A stretch of DNA of 64,000 nucleotides, taken from positions 1,030,621 through 1,094,620 of the forward strand of contig CAJNOI010000004.1 of assembly GCA_905250115.1 (NCBI GenBank). The letters run 5' to 3'. Under the pieces are notes generated by a model. That model searched no databases and had not been told where the DNA came from. It saw only the letters and a list, made by a program, of their open reading frames with translations. The DNA comes from Adineta steineri (taxonomy: Eukaryota > Rotifera > Eurotatoria > Adinetida > Adinetidae). Position numbers and translations under genes: made by a program. Below, piece by piece: positions 25,740-39,830 of this stretch (its first letter is position 1; every line of letters starts with the position of its first letter).

Positions 25740-27843
25740 CTAAATAAACATAAGAAGATTGGGTGATTTATCTTGAATAATAGGAAGCATTGGCGTAGAA
25801 TCATCAACTAATGGCGTTGATGTATTCATTAATGAATAGCTCACATGTTTTTGTTCTTTTCGATGATGATTATACTTTGGTATAAACTTATTCTCTTTAA
25901 TATCATAATCAGTAACTAGTTGATTATGATTAATATTATCAGTTCCATTCAAATAACTATCATTTTTTAATGAATGTCTTTTTAATATTGACATCATCGG
26001 TAATTGATCATCGGTACGCCATTGTGGTGATGGTGACGTATACCAAGATGGTTGAGTAGATTCATATGATGGACGTAAAATATATGATGGAGATAGATGA
26101 TCATATGCATTATTATTCATTGGAATTTTATCAAGACTTGTTGTAATTAAACGCGATCGACCAAGATAACATTCCGTAGTATTATTTGTATGCGTTGAAA
26201 GATTTTCATTGTAAGAAGATGAAAGTGGTGGCGGTAAATGAAGTTCATTCGGTGGTGAAGAATAGATAGCTTCATCATCATCTGATGATGAAAATGAATT
26301 AATAATTGGAAGATCACGACGGTGATGATGAGTAATAGTCATTTTTTCAAATTCTAGACTCATATCTTCTATACAAGCATTTTCAAGTTCATCGTCATTT
26401 AATATATCAAATAATTTTTTTTTTACTGATTCATTTCGAATTAATGTATCATCTCGACTCAATGATCGATTTAATGTTCGTTGAATAATAAGTGCTAGAT
26501 AAATATTTTCATATATGAAATCTAATTAAAAATCAATTAAACTTACGTGATATTTGTTTAATATTTTCAATACTATTGACAATATTAAAATCATCATCTG
26601 TACATGATAAATAATTATTAAGAATAATATTATCATTAGATTGAGAATAAATTTGTTGATTATGAATATTTTGTAATGATAAAGTTGAATATGCAATATC
26701 ATCTGTTTTCTTTGATATTATTTTATATTTACCAATTTCTGAATGTTTTTTTACATTATAAATATGCATAAGATCATTTACTGAATGACTAAGTTTTCGA
26801 TTCTTAATAGTTTCTTGTCTATTTATACATTGTGTTCGATAGATCAATGGTCGATTGATTCGTAATTCACTCACATACCATTTAAAACTATTTGACATAT
26901 GTGAAGAATCAGTTGGTATTTCATTATTAACATCTTTTTCATGCATTGAATAAAGTTCTGTACTCTCCATTTGATCATGTTGTAAAGCAGACATCGTTAC
27001 ATTTGAATTATGATTATTATTTTCATGACAATCTATAATATTGAAAGTAAAAATAAACAATAATAATAAAAAAATATATATATCTTACATTGATGAGACT
27101 GAGAACAATCCGTTGAAAATTCTTCAGCTATTTCATAAGTTGGATTATTATCATCAACAAGAAATTTTTCAATAGCATATTTAAGTTGAGGTAAATCGAC
27201 TGAGAATGATGATAAAGTTACATGTAAATCATCCGATAATGAATCATTACTTAAACTTGATGTTGGGGGTGTGAATGTATGATTTGATCTTCGTTCTTGA
27301 CTTATTTGTTTTTCTTGATCGATCGATTCATGTAATATTTGTTTTGAATCAATACTTGGAAGTAATCGAATATCCGGACGATCATCTATAGTTCTTGTAG
27401 AAGAGAATAATGAAGAAACAGCAACATTTGTTGAATTCTTTGTTCGTTTTCTTTTTTCATTGATGTCTTCAGCTTCTAGGCACGCACAAATGTATTTCTT
27501 TTTTGTTTGTATAAGAAAAAAAACATATAGAATGTTTATTACGCTTACCCTCATCAAGTTGAAGCTCATTGAAAACAGATAAATTCTTTGGTAATTGTTT
27601 AGTCTCACCATCAATAGCAAGCATCGTCGGAGTTGATATTAGTTTTTTCTTCACTGTTGCGGTTGTTGTTGTTGATGAAACATCATAATGAAGTGGTTGA
27701 CTTGGCACATTTTTTATCGAAAGTGAAAGATTTCGAGTATTATTTGTTGGTGTTGACGATGATGGAACAATATTAGTATCAGTTTTTGGTATTGATGGTC
27801 GAGATAAAGTAAGTTTAGGAAATGAAATACCAAAAGCAGCCAT
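25740..27843 (-). CDS. Unrecognised disordered protein, 640 residues
   Basis: Four exons: 27549-27843, 27089-27475, 26547-27032 and 25740-26494. All three introns are phase 1, the total is divisible by three and the stop is TAG. The start MAAFGISFPKLTLSRP is preceded by no open extension. The protein is rich in Ser, Thr, Asn and Asp, with many short acidic clusters. More ordered-looking stretches are LPQLKYAIEKFLVDD in exon 2, FKWYVSELRINRPLIYR in exon 3, and a helix-prone segment VKKKLFDILNDDELENACIE at the start of exon 4. There is no signal peptide or membrane segment. I do not recognise the family. Coding status is well supported by splicing and composition; function is unknown. Confidence 0.75.
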
Positions 27844-30405
27844 TCGAGATTCGAACGTAAAAGAAGATAAAAAACTGAAATTATATATCAAAGTAAGTAA
27901 GAAGCGCGTAATTTACTTGTTATCCAGAATGTCGAACTAAGGTACTACTATCGATGAGTACCAAAGAGAAGATAGATCAAGGCTTTAGTACGCACTCATA
28001 AAATACCACCATCTCTCTTTTATTTTTCATTGCCAAATATCGTCTATCAGTCATCGACAATGTCTATCTATCTAATAGTGTTCCCAAGAGTGATATTGAT
28101 CCAAAAATCAATCGACGTTTTACGTTTTATAGCATATTGAGACGAGCAAGTTGTTTGACTTTGGTGAATAGCTTCTTTCCTCTTCTTCTCTCTTTCAACG
28201 ATGTCCTGATGCGATATAGTCCATATATATATATATATATATATATAGCCAGTCACATACACGATTATGCAAGTTATTATATGTATGTATAGGTACATAA
28301 AAGTTGTTCGTTCTTTAGAATGATAAGCAAACTATTCAACAATAAAACTACAGGGAGAAAATGCAGAGAAGATGATTCTTTTGTTGATATATGTGTCTGT
28401 CTGATTGTTGTTCTATAATATCTTATAGAGAAAAGAAAGATCGAGAGACAGAAAAGAGAAGGAAGGTACAATATGAACTTATCTCACTTGCTTCAACCAT
28501 CTAATCGAACGTCTCAAGATAGGATACGCGCGTTCTATGTCAGTCAGAATATGTCTGGTTATTATTCTTATATAAGCACTAGTAGTAGAAGTGAACGTGA
28601 TCTATAGAAAAAAGAAATAGATCATCGTTTAAATACGATGTGCATGCATAGATGGCAAACATACTGAAATGATCAATAATCACAGCATAAGCATAATATA
28701 CATACATACATATATGTATAAGAAGTTGATGATAATAATGCAAAGAAGCGAAGAAAATATATAATAGGGCCGATAGCAAACAACAACATCGATTCTATAG
28801 AAATACTCGAACAAATATATGATAAATAATCTATGTTCAGTGACCATTTACTTGTATATGTAACTAACATCGTTTGGCATACGCTATTGGCGATTATGGT
28901 GCTGTAATCAGTCTACGATTGCGTCTATATGATAACAAATTTGTTGTAGTTACCTCGTAGCTTCATTTATCTATCAATATTTCGAAGACTTATGACTATA
29001 AGAAAACAGGTGTGATTTACATATTGTATAAATATGGATTCAAGGTTATTATCAATGTCAAGTTCTATATGAATTACAACATTAGTAAAGCAAATTAAAT
29101 ATTTATGAAGGATAGTTTGTCATCGTCATCGTTATTTGGTAACATCAAAGATATCTATCAAGATTGTCATAAGCAAAACATATATTCTTTAATAAATCGT
29201 TTTCCTGACCTGATATCTAGGCGTTACAAGGTTCATGATATATTCAATAAAAATATTTTCTAGTTTTAAATTTCAATGAAGTAATTCGTTAAAATAAATT
29301 CATACATTTGCCTGTAAATATCTACTGAATGAAGACATACGTCATTATAAAAATAGCTTAGATTCATAGACTAAATTTGTCTTTTCTTTCATCAGATTAA
29401 TAGCTCAACGTATCGATCAATACATAAACTGTCGTCGTCTTTCTGTCCCAGACATTATTAACGAATGATGACATTAAGGAAGGTCTTTCTGTACGAACAA
29501 AGACATTAACACTTTTTTTATCAGTACATATGATCGTCAATTTTAGCATATAATGATTTGTAATCTATATTAGATTAAAAAGTGAAAGTTTTTATATTCA
29601 ATAGAGACATCTATCTATAAAATCAATGAGATTTTAATAAATCTAACTCGATATTACTTATTTAGAAGAAAAAAAAGATTCTTAAAAAGATTTAATTAAC
29701 ATTCGATTGGATTTACTCACTTGAACATTATATTTGTTTTTGAAATTGTTTTCTCGTCAAATAAAATATAATAGAAGATATGTTTATTCTTGTAAATAAG
29801 AATAAAAATAGTAAGAAATTCAAAAAAGAAAAATATAAATCATTAAACAAGACCGTATATCTCGAATGACAATATCAGAATCGAGTATACTGTTGAATAA
29901 TAATAATAGCAACTATCTGGTTGTGTTTGAATTCCTATGATTCTCTTATCATCTGTTGTTATTATGTTTTATGCCATTGACTCAAGGTTTTAGTTATTTC
30001 CGGAGAATTTGTACAGATACCAATTATACATGTTATGTATATATATATATATCACGGAACAATGTGTAAATTGAAGGATATTCTTCTTGTTGTGATTTAA
30101 CTGAAACAAATAGAATAATAGATGTTGTAATATGTATATTTGATCACATTGTTAAATATTTTTCATAGATGGTTCGATATTATTTTTATTTGACAAAAAT
30201 TACGAAGAAAGTAAAAGGAATACTTTTATTTTCAAATATAGACATATAATATATACAAATACAATCATTATTGATAAAAAACATGATCAGCATACGAAAT
30301 GCATGATCTAATTATTTTTATTCAATGAGTGTAAGGTGAATCATATCATTAAAATATACAAAGATCAAATAATATTCGATTACATGTACTAAACACAACA
30401 TAGTT
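27844..30405. other. Large intergenic region
   Basis: No supported gene in about 2.5 kb. A (TA)n run lies near 28223-28248. Small open frames near 28068-28870 are low-complexity (Tyr, Ile, Ser, Cys) with no splice partners. It should include the promoter of the 640-residue gene and the 3' UTR of the LURP-one-related gene. Confidence 0.5.
28223..28248. repeat. (TA)n microsatellite
   Basis: About 24 bases of alternating AT between genes. Confidence 0.9.
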
Positions 30406-30975
30406 TTAGTCAGTTTTAGGTGCATTAACTTGAGGTTTTGATATAGGATTCACCGGCAAACGTTGAGCACATGAAAGAACGATTACTATAGCCAATATAA
30501 AAGTATGATCTTGTTCTTTACTATCTATAATATCAACCCAATATAAATTTTTCATAGGTGATGCATCTCTTGCTACAACAGCTATAGTAACATCGTCTTT
30601 TGTTAAAGTAAAATCATCAGAAGACACACCACCTTGTTTCTGTAGTATATATTTACCATTGGATGAATCAATCTCTAATTTATGTTGCCACAATGGACCA
30701 GTTCGTTTTATTGATGCGATTTGACGTGCAGTAGCACCCGAATGAGTAGAAATTAATTTATATGTTAAATGAAAATGTAAACTATCTTGTCGAATTTTCA
30801 TTAATTCATTTCCATTTGCATCCGAAATAATTAGTTTATCGCCCATTGCAAAAAATAATGAATGAACTTTATAATGAATATTTCCTGCATCATCCGTAAT
30901 AGTAAATCTATTATCTAATGATAAATGTTTTTCCTGAATAAGATATCGCGTAGGTCGAGATTGAAAGACTGTCAT
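30406..30975 (-). CDS. LURP-one-related (tubby C-like) protein
   Basis: Single exon of 189 residues with ATG at 30973-30975. The sequence has the repeating beta-strand pattern of LURP-one-related proteins: YLIQEKHLSLDNRFTITDDA, then HYKVHSLFFAMGDKLIISD (the family's F.V.G..... .L..D type), ELMKIRQDSLHFHLTYKL, WQHKLEIDSSNGKYILQKQG and IAVVARDASPMKNLYWVDI. The length of about 190 residues fits a single 12-stranded barrel related to the tubby C-terminal domain and phospholipid scramblase. The last 30 residues (FILAIVIVLSCAQRLPVNP) correspond to the central hydrophobic helix of that fold, so a separate membrane anchor need not be invoked. The precise role of animal members is not established. There is no intron, unlike most neighbours. 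Confidence 0.82.
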   Translation of the reverse strand: MTVFQSRPTRYLIQEKHLSLDNRFTITDDAGNIHYKVHSLFFAMGDKLIISDANGNELMKIRQDSLHFHLTYKLISTHSGATARQIASIKRTGPLWQHKLEIDSSNGKYILQKQGGVSSDDFTLTKDDVTIAVVARDASPMKNLYWVDIIDSKEQDHTFILAIVIVLSCAQRLPVNPISKPQVNAPKTD

Positions 30976-32116
30976 ACTTTTGAAATATTCATATGTTACT
31001 AAAACAGATTAACGAGTGTTTACATACTTTTATACAAAAAAAAATGACGAAATATATATTATCATTGACAAATGCATGCAATGAACTGAACCGTAACAAT
31101 AACATAATAATCAAACTATAGGAAGAGAACAAAAAATCGATAGACTAATATATCAAATGTGAAGGTTAACATTTTTTTTTCTTCATACTCAACAATACAT
31201 GTTAACAAGAGGAAAAAAATCATTTTTAACGAATTTAAATTATCATTTTCGATCTTTTCTTATAGTCATAGAAATATTTAATAAGATAAAAAAGGGTGAG
31301 AGAGAGAGAGAAAAAATCAATGCAATTTATAGGTTCTGAAAATAACCTTTCATGAAAAATATCTTCTATCATGCGTTTCAATGAAATTTAACTGTCAATA
31401 GTGCAATACTCTTATATAATTTAGATTCGAACTATTTTCTTCTAATTAATATCAAATAAATAGTATTGTTGCATAATAATCTAACATGTTCAAATAGCAA
31501 AAATAAAGACTTTGATCAAAACTCGGGAAGACTTCATTATGTTTGCAATATGCATGGAAAAAAGAGCAAAAAAAAAGAAACGATAACAACCTGATTCAAA
31601 AGAAAAAAAAGAAGAAAACAAAACACACACGCAAATATAAACTACAATATACACTTATATGTTTGTATTTTCTTGCTGCTTAGTTTCGCTCATCATTCAG
31701 AGCGTGTAAACACACACACACACACACAGACAAATACATGAAGAAGAAGAGAAAAAAACAAAAGAACTTCCATCTTAAGCAATCAGTACCCACAATAGAC
31801 AAAAAAAAGAATGAACACAAGGATAAATCAAGCACACGGAATGTACAAAAAGAAAAAAACAATTTTTGATTTCCTTTTTTTTTTTAAAGATAGCATTTCT
31901 TATCACATACTGCATATGATATGGTGGAAGAAGAAGAAGAAAAAAAGAAAACAAACAATATGGAATAATAATGCATACACACTGATCTACAGCTACTACT
32001 GACCTAACAAAAGATTGTTTTTTTTATACATAAACAAGAATGATGTTAATTAAAATGTATATAAGAATGGCATAGATAGGACTGTTCGAAAAAAACAAAA
32101 TAAGAAAACTGTTCGA
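30976..32116. other. Intergenic region with simple repeats
   Basis: No gene supported. It contains a GA run near 31297-31310, a CA run near 31711-31728 and purine-rich tracts. It lies between the start of the LURP-one-related gene and the stop of the ETS gene. Confidence 0.5.
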
Positions 32117-34691
32117 TCATGCAATGGACGGAGAAGAAATAACTTTTTGTTTTTTACAATCGGATATTGTGTCTTCTTCTTTATTAACAGCTAAATTAAG
32201 TGGTTGATCAACATGATGATTTTGATAAGATAGACGAGCTGTTAATGATAATGGAACTGCTTGTTTACGTTTCGTCGATGTTGAATAGGATGATGTTGAT
32301 GTTGATGATGATAGTGATTGTGATGGACTACAATGTTGTTTCTCACTGTCACTTGTACGATCACGATTACTATCGAATGATTCAGGTGATGATGAATTTG
32401 ACCGATCGCTTTTTGAAATTGTTGTTAATAATGGAATCGATTTTGTATTGAATGTTGATGCAGATGATGCTGATGAATTATTTGTTGCATTACGTGTAGC
32501 ATATAAATAAGGTGCAGCTGGATTTATACCTGATGCCATTGATGTAGCAGTTGGTGAATAAATAGAAAATAATTGAAGAAGTTGATGTTTCATTTGTGAT
32601 GATGTTGTTGAATTTGTAAAATGTGATGATGATGATGAATTATCATCATTATCTAAAAACAAATTATGATAATATTATGATTGTTCTAAATAAATTTTGT
32701 TTTTTTTCTTGAATATTAAATTTACCTGCATTATATTTCACATTAGTTTCTTGATCATCAGTATTCGTTGTTGATTGATATGAAAGTGCTGTTTTCTTAT
32801 TAAGACTTGAATAAATCATATTTGTTGTACCACCATTACGTTTCATACTTTTTCGAATTTCATCCGGTGAACGCATAAAACGATAAAGTAATCGTTTCGA
32901 TTGTTCTTTTGATATAATATTATTTGAATAATAATATCTCATACCACGTGATAATTTTTCATATGTCATTGATAAACGATTTTTTTGAAGGCCTAAATTA
33001 ATTAAATTAAATTCGAAATTTAAATCAATTGACTTAATTATAATAAATACCCCAAAGTGCAGCAAGTTTATCTGCTTGAATTATTCGAAATATCATTTTT
33101 TCACGATTCTCCCAATGAATAATCGATTCATAATGTGGATCTTCAAGTAAAATATATAAGAATTCCCATAAAATACGGCAATCTAAAATAAATGAATAAT
33201 TAATTTTTAAATAATACTAAAAATATTATACTTTTTGCAGCTGGTGGTTTCATTAAAATATCTCCGCGAAAATCAATTCGATCATGATAATAACGTATTT
33301 GTCTTGTATTATCATGTGTAAGATTATTTCGATTTAAATCATCATTATTTTCATTTGTATTTGTTACATCATTTGGTTGTTGTTTAATTCGAGATAATAA
33401 CTGTGAACGAATTTTATATGGAATAGTTTCATTATTTAAATGATTTAATTTTGATAAACATGATGATGATGATTGAGGAGATGATGATGGTGAATTTGAT
33501 GCTAATGGTGGTGTTGAAACTGTTTCATGTTGTTCAATATCAACATCTTCATCATCCATACATTCTTGTTTTATAGGAGTATTAATCGTTGTTTTTATTG
33601 TTGTCATAGGTGAACTAGTTGGAGTGGGTTGACGATTTGTTTGTTGAATGCTAGGTGATATTGCTTCACGTTTTACACCCATAGATTCATGCACCGGATG
33701 AAGAATATCGGATTTAGGTGAAATTTTGACTAGAAAAAAACAGTAACAACAACTGATAGTTTAATATATTGGAACTAATGAATTGGACAAACCTGATTCA
33801 GCATCTGGACAACGTGATGATGATGCTGAAGAAGGAGAAGATGAAGTTGAGGATGGTGATATTCCTCGTCTTTGTGTTGATTGTTGTTGAAGTGAATGAA
33901 AATAGCTAGATTGATGATTAATCGAAGATGGTTTTGGAATTATATCAGGACGATTAAATATATAATTAAATGCTGGATGCATACAAGCAGCAGCAGCAGC
34001 GGCAGCTGGATGTGCAAGTACACCGGCAGCATTGGAATGAAATGACGAAATAGGTAGTGGTGGAGGTGGTGGTGGTGGAATATTAAAACGACGTGCTGTT
34101 GATGATGAAGCAGTTGGAAAAGGAAAATTATTCCATAGTTGATATGGAAATGCTTTAAAATAAAATCAATTCATAAGTTTTGTTTTTATTTAGAAAAAAA
34201 AATAATTCTATTTACGTTGACAATGCCATGATTTAAGCATAGCTCGATGTTGTTGAAGAGCTTTATGTAAAATATCACCAGAACGTGATGAACGTTGTTT
34301 AAAACTATCTTCATTTAATAATAATAATGCTTTACCTTGATAAGATAAAAAAGATAAATTAAAACTTATTCTTTTTTTTCTGTCTTCTTCTTTTTAAATA
34401 AAATATATATATAGTTTACCATTCATTTCAAAATCACTTCGGTTAACATCTCCTAATGAATATTCTTCTATACAATATTCAATCCATTTTTGTACATCAT
34501 TTTTTGTCCATGAATCAATTGGATGAACTAAATTTATTATAAATCGATGATAACTCTATATTATTCTATTCAAATTACATACGTAAATTTTGTGGTAAAT
34601 TCATTTTAAATGTTGGTGATAAATAATTAGCTGTCGGTAATGTTGTGTTAGTTGTGGTGGTCACCGTAGAATTCCCGGTATGTGCTACCAT
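32117..34691 (-). CDS. ETS transcription factor with PNT domain, ETV6/ETV7 (TEL) / Yan type
   Basis: Eight exons, 709 residues: 34583-34691, 34420-34527, 34216-34335, 33793-34152, 33232-33729, 33051-33182, 32726-32992, 32117-32652. The total is divisible by three and every intron is phase 1. A PNT/SAM domain comes first ([19 protein letters not shown] through [20 protein letters not shown]). A linker follows with poly-Pro, poly-Ala and Ser-rich tracts. The ETS domain spans exons 6-7: [56 protein letters not shown] and [24 protein letters not shown] is the DNA-recognition helix, binding GGAA cores, and the RFM.SPDEI ending is characteristic of ETV6/Yan. These are repressors that polymerise through PNT and are controlled by Ras/MAPK. 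The Ser-rich C-terminus has several SP sites. The ATG lies just after a CTTATTTTAG acceptor, so a 5' UTR intron is likely. Confidence 0.92.
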
Positions 34692-37551
34692 GCTAAAATA
34701 AGAAGGAAACAGATAAACAAATGGACTCTGGTTTGTTCTTCTGCACACATTTATATCTAACGAAAAAAAAAGACCCTAAGAGAAAAAGAAGAAAAACAAA
34801 AAGGAGCAGTAACGCACGGTGCAAAGCACATCATCTTATCCTTCCTTTTCTGTATATATACACAAGGAAGCACGAAAGACAGCGGCAGGCAACGTCGACG
34901 GTTGTGCACCTGATAATATGGTCATCACACCCTCGATAACGAACGACACGTTTTTCTCTCTCTCTCTCTTTTGTCGTTTTCTTTTAGCCATTAGTTATAC
35001 TGTGAAGATAGGAAAAAAATAATAAAAATAATTCGAAAAGAATGGCATGAAAAAATTTGTCCATTAGTACTTCCGATGACTAGTTATGCACATATTAAAG
35101 CTTCCCTTTCTACATAATGATTACAAGTCGAAATGTGATCAAGACACATGAGAAAAAGGAGGTGGAGAGAGAGAGAGTGAGAGAGAGAGAAAGAAAGCAA
35201 GATAGAAACGAATGAATAAGTAAGTAAGTAAAGGAAAAGAGTGGATGCGATCGATGATGCATCACAATATACATAATATCACACGGAAAAGAAGAATCAC
35301 TACCATATAATATGGATGCTTATTTATAGACACAATAGGAAAATTTTGATCAAGGAGAAAAGTACAATAAAATGAATACGAATGACGTCTGCATTATATA
35401 TCTGTCAGAGTTGCATACTTTTATATTTTTTTCGTCGTTTTCAATCTATGATTTTACTTTACATGTATAAAGTATCTATATATGTATATTTAGACATTGA
35501 TATATGACGTATACAAGGGAATAAGCGTACTTCATCACCTTCTGTATAACTATTTTTATGAAAATACATCATTTCGTAGGGTTTACTTATGAGAAGGTGA
35601 AAGATAAGAATTATAAGATATGTAATATGAGGGTAGGAGGAAAATAGGATATAGTTCGATGTAAATAGTTCATATCAATATACTGATTTATTTGTTTTGT
35701 TCATTGTAAGAAAACGAAAAACGAAAAAGAAGATGAAGAAATTCAAATTGAATATGTTTTCTAGTTAACTGGCTGATTCGTTACAATATATATATGTGTA
35801 TATATATATAAGATGGATGACTAGTCTAAAGAAGACCTATTTATGAGACAACCTTCATTTGATTAGAATAAAGAATAATAATGTTCGAATGAGAACAAGA
35901 AAAGACAAGTTCAGGGAAGTGCCAGTAGGCAGACAGACATGATGATTGATGGGAAAAGATAGGAATCTTAGTGTTTGGTCTTGATTATACTTACAGCATT
36001 CTTTTTTTCAGTTGTTTAAGAGCAAGAAAGAACACTCATAAATGACCTCCTTCCTACGAAAGTTTATTGTGGGTCAAGCAAAAGAAGAGAGAGAGAGAGA
36101 GAAAAAAAAGAGATCCATTATTTTTGATTTTACTGTCTACATTGATGTCGTCTACCTTGGAAGTTCAAGAGCACAATTCTTTCACAGTAAAGGACATATC
36201 CCGTTCTCTCTCTCTCTCCCTCTGTTTTACTCTCATATATTGTTCTGTTTTTTATGCTCTTGCCGCCTCTCGGTCATTCTGCGATGAGAAAAGAAAAGGA
36301 ATAATTTCAAGTTGCTTTTTAAATACATATATACACTGGCCTTGTTCTGTTCTTTTTTTCCCCTCCATCATCATCATCCATCCCGTCTACCTGTCGAGAC
36401 GACGACAGACAGAGAAGAGGAAGGTCCGAAACGGCATATAAAGTAAAACAAATTTTTCGTTTTTTCTTTCTTTTCTCGTTCATACTAAATTCATTGTGTT
36501 GAACGATATCCGCACCAATGCACTCAGCATATATATATATATATATATTTCGGTCTTTATCTCGGTGACCTCAAAATGAGAACGAGCACTATAGTATGTG
36601 CAATTTTCTCAATGTGAAGTGCATGAATGGAGGTGACCGGAACAAAACATAAAAGAAAAAAAATTTCGTCTCGTCTCTCTTGAATTTCTCCACCTCCTAC
36701 TTCTATTTTTTAGGCTTATTGTCATGTCCCATCAATGGTACCATTGTCATGTCATACAATACTGAATAATCATCATTAAGAGAACCATTATCGATATAGA
36801 GATGCAATCATTCAATCGTAGACTGTGACTACTAGTTGACCCAATTAGAAGATGAGTATATGTATACAAGATCAGCAGGTGTTTACAAGCAATGATGTCG
36901 CTGATAAGACAAATGATAAACATCAATCGATCGATTGCATGCATTTACGCTAATCTCTATTTCTCCTGTTCGTTGTATATAAGAAGAAGTGCTAATGTAA
37001 AGACTACGATCATATCAACAGTTCTTCTTTCTTTTTGTTCTTTTCGTTTACAATCCACAACCTAATAAAACAAAATAGGTCATAACAACCAGTCCCTTGT
37101 TTCAATCATAATCATTATTATCATCATTATTATCATCATGTGATCATTGACCTAGATGGACTCTTATCAAAAATATACTACTTATATGTTATAGGTTTTC
37201 AATTCTTCTCATATGCAAATATATATATATATAGCTATCATCATATCCTATCGTTCATATCGGAAGAAAAGAACAAAATATAATAAGTGAAGGAGAAATA
37301 AGCGACGCCCTTCATAAAGTCTGTTCAATATATGTATATTGGCGACTATCGTATTTTTCAATGAACAAAGGATGAAGAAAAGAATGGAATAGTAAAATAG
37401 ACATAGTCAAGTAAAATTTCCATTTTACACGCTATGAATTTGATCGTTGTTGGTTTTGCTTCATTTGACTTATGCATCGCTTCGATTCTAATGTTCCCGT
37501 CTAGTGCATGGAAATGGGACACGACTTGAAAGAGTAAAGAAAAAAGAGAAG

Positions 37552-37582
37552 AAGAAGACGAAGAAGAAGAAGAAGAAGAAGA
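37552..37582. repeat. (GAA)n microsatellite
   Basis: Purine-only GAA/GAAGAC repeat of about 30 bases within the presumed ETS 5' UTR intron. Confidence 0.9.
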
Positions 37583-38304
37583 AAAAAAAACGTTTAGAGA
37601 AGATATGCCCTTGACGGAAAGCAAGCAAGAAAAAAAAAAGATTTGTTAACTTGTTCGCGGAAGATAAGAAGATAGAAGTAAGGTGAAAGTCGATTTAGTA
37701 TGTAAGAAGTTTGTGTTCTGTTTACCATCTCAAAAGATAGATAGATAGGTTCGCTTGCATAGTCATTTTTATGATGAAGGTGATAAGACAATAAATGTAT
37801 GTATGCGAGAACGACACAGTAAAAACGAAAAGAAAGAAACTATGAAGCAAGGAAACATACTTCAATCATATGACAACAGTCGTAATGATGACGATGACGC
37901 GAGTCTTATGATATTAACTTCTTTAATTAGAATATTTCAAAACTAAAATAGATAACATCATCAGTTAATTTAACGCTTGTAAAGATATTCTGATTATTAC
38001 AGTAATGAACTGGAAAAAAGTGTATTTTCTAGACATGTTTATATACGATTAGCATTGGTTAAAAACATGACATAAAAATATTATTTTCTGTATTTACGTA
38101 ATATAACTATTTAAGTATACATCATTCAAAATGATATAATATTTTGAACATATATATATATAAATATAGAAGCAAAAAAAATAAAATAAAAGAAATTATC
38201 GAACGAATATAAATTGTTTATTTTATTCTACTAATGTAATCAGGTAATCTACATATGTAGAAAGATATAACCTGGATAGGCATCAAGTGATAAATCTCAC
38301 TTAC

Positions 38305-38700
38305 CTCGTCCCGTCTTTGTTCGTTTCTAACACACAAAATGATTGCGATAATATTTATTTCCGATTTCGGCGTTTTTTTTTCTTTTGATCAAAAATAATA
38401 GAATAGTAACATTAATAGAGGTAGCAACGCACTTTCGTTCTCACACAGAACAAATACAAAGCAGCCAACCCGGAACTTTCGAAACGTCGTTGCGCGTGTT
38501 CCGGAATGACATTTTTTCTCTCCCACCTTTTTTCTCTCTTTTCATCGCGATGCATTGCTTTCTTTTCGATTTTTTTCGATTCTTTTTTTTTTCAAAAAAA
38601 AGATTTGTGACGATAGCTGCTCGACAAAAAACAATAATAACAACAACAACAACAATAACAAAAAACTGAAAACGATTACATCCCTGTAGCCATTTCAATC
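38305..38700 (-). promoter_or_regulatory. Candidate 5' UTR exon and promoter of the ETS gene
   Basis: A near-perfect donor on the minus strand ends a putative non-coding exon at 38305. The upstream sequence is visibly richer in CpG than its surroundings (38465-38510) and carries two CCGGAA cores, at 38470-38475 and 38501-38506, the second inside the palindrome TTCCGGAA. ETS proteins bind GGAA cores, so autoregulation is possible. The transcription start is not determined. Confidence 0.4.
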
Positions 38701-39108
38701 CTGACATTTTTTTTTCGTTATTTCCACTTGGATTATGGATCGAACAGACGCGTGTATGCTGTTTGTGTGCGTTTTTTTTCTCACAATTTTTAAAACAATA
38801 AAAACGAATGATGCTTCTTTTTTTTTCACAACTACAATCAAACTAGTTTGTTTCTTTACACGACGATTGTGTACATGCATTTCGTCCGTATTTCTTTCAT
38901 CATTCCTCATCGTCAAGCATCCGTGTATGCACACCCTGGCTTTTGAGGGGTTGTTCTTCTTTTTTTTTCGGTCCTTTTCTCTTTTTTTTCTCTGTCTGTT
39001 GATTTTTTTTTTTTGCAAAGCATATATACAGATGCAAAATGCGAGCGGGAAGTAAAAGCATTGAGTGCATTTTCGTTTCCTTTTTCTTTCCGCACATTTT
39101 CGTTATAC

Positions 39109-39133
39109 GTTATATATATATATATATATATAT
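39109..39133. repeat. (TA)n microsatellite
   Basis: Alternating TA of about 24 bases between the divergent ETS and calcium-sensor genes. Confidence 0.9.
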
Positions 39134-39830
39134 GAAAAAAAAGAAGAAAAGAAAGTAAACCTTTTTTCGAGGACACAATCGAAGCATACGAGGCTGACGA
39201 CGATGAAAGGAAAACAATACTATTCAAAGTTATGTGTTATATATGAGAACAAAAAAACGAAATCCAGTTTAAGCATGCTGCATAATTGATTGATGTATAT
39301 GCATGCCGGAGGAAAAGAAACGGAGGTAGTTTTTTAAATATGAAAAAAAAAGAAAAATGTAATTTCACTTTTACTTTTTTGTTTACATTGGTTGTAAACA
39401 AAACTTTCCTTCAATTCTCGTTCTGAGTTATATTTAGCATAAAAAGAAAGAAGTTGAAAATGTTATAATAATCAACAATTGTTTCTTTTTTTTCTTCAAA
39501 AAAACTGTCTTCGCCTTTTTTTTGACACTTCAATTTTATATTCAAATTTAACATTATATAGAATATCTATTATTTATATTAAAGTAAAAAAGAAAAGCAC
39601 GTCAATGGATATTGCTAATAAATATATAATAGAGTATATATATATATAGCATTGAGACCAAAGACAAAGTATATATTAAGATCCGTTAATCGTTCTGTGT
39701 TTTTTTTCTTTTCTTTTTCTTTTCACAAATAGTTGTTCTATAAGAAAAGAAAAGCAAATAGTTACACTAATATAATATCATAAGTAAAGAATATAAGTAT
39801 TATAAAGATTTCGAACAAAAAAAAAAGGAT

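Larger units (their letters stand above)
34692..39830. other. Long leader and intergenic region upstream of the ETS gene
   Basis: About 5 kb with no supported coding sequence. Many overlapping open frames are low-complexity. A consensus minus-strand donor (GACGAG|GTAAGTGAG) at 38296-38305 suggests a non-coding first exon of the ETS gene around 38305-38700, spliced over about 3.6 kb to the acceptor at 34693. Microsatellites are frequent: CT/GA near 34953-34971, 35165-35190, 36088-36102 and 36206-36221, GAA near 37552-37582, TA near 36529-36548 and 39109-39133. Confidence 0.5.

Noticed and set aside
36042-36441. Overlapping plus-strand frames of 81 and 124 codons
   Set aside because: Built on GA and CT microsatellites, without splice partners or family resemblance; they lie in the presumed ETS 5' UTR intron.
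38385-39289. Cluster of short frames on both strands
   Set aside because: Low-complexity Lys, Phe and Ser sequences in mutually overlapping frames; the region looks like promoter and 5' UTR.
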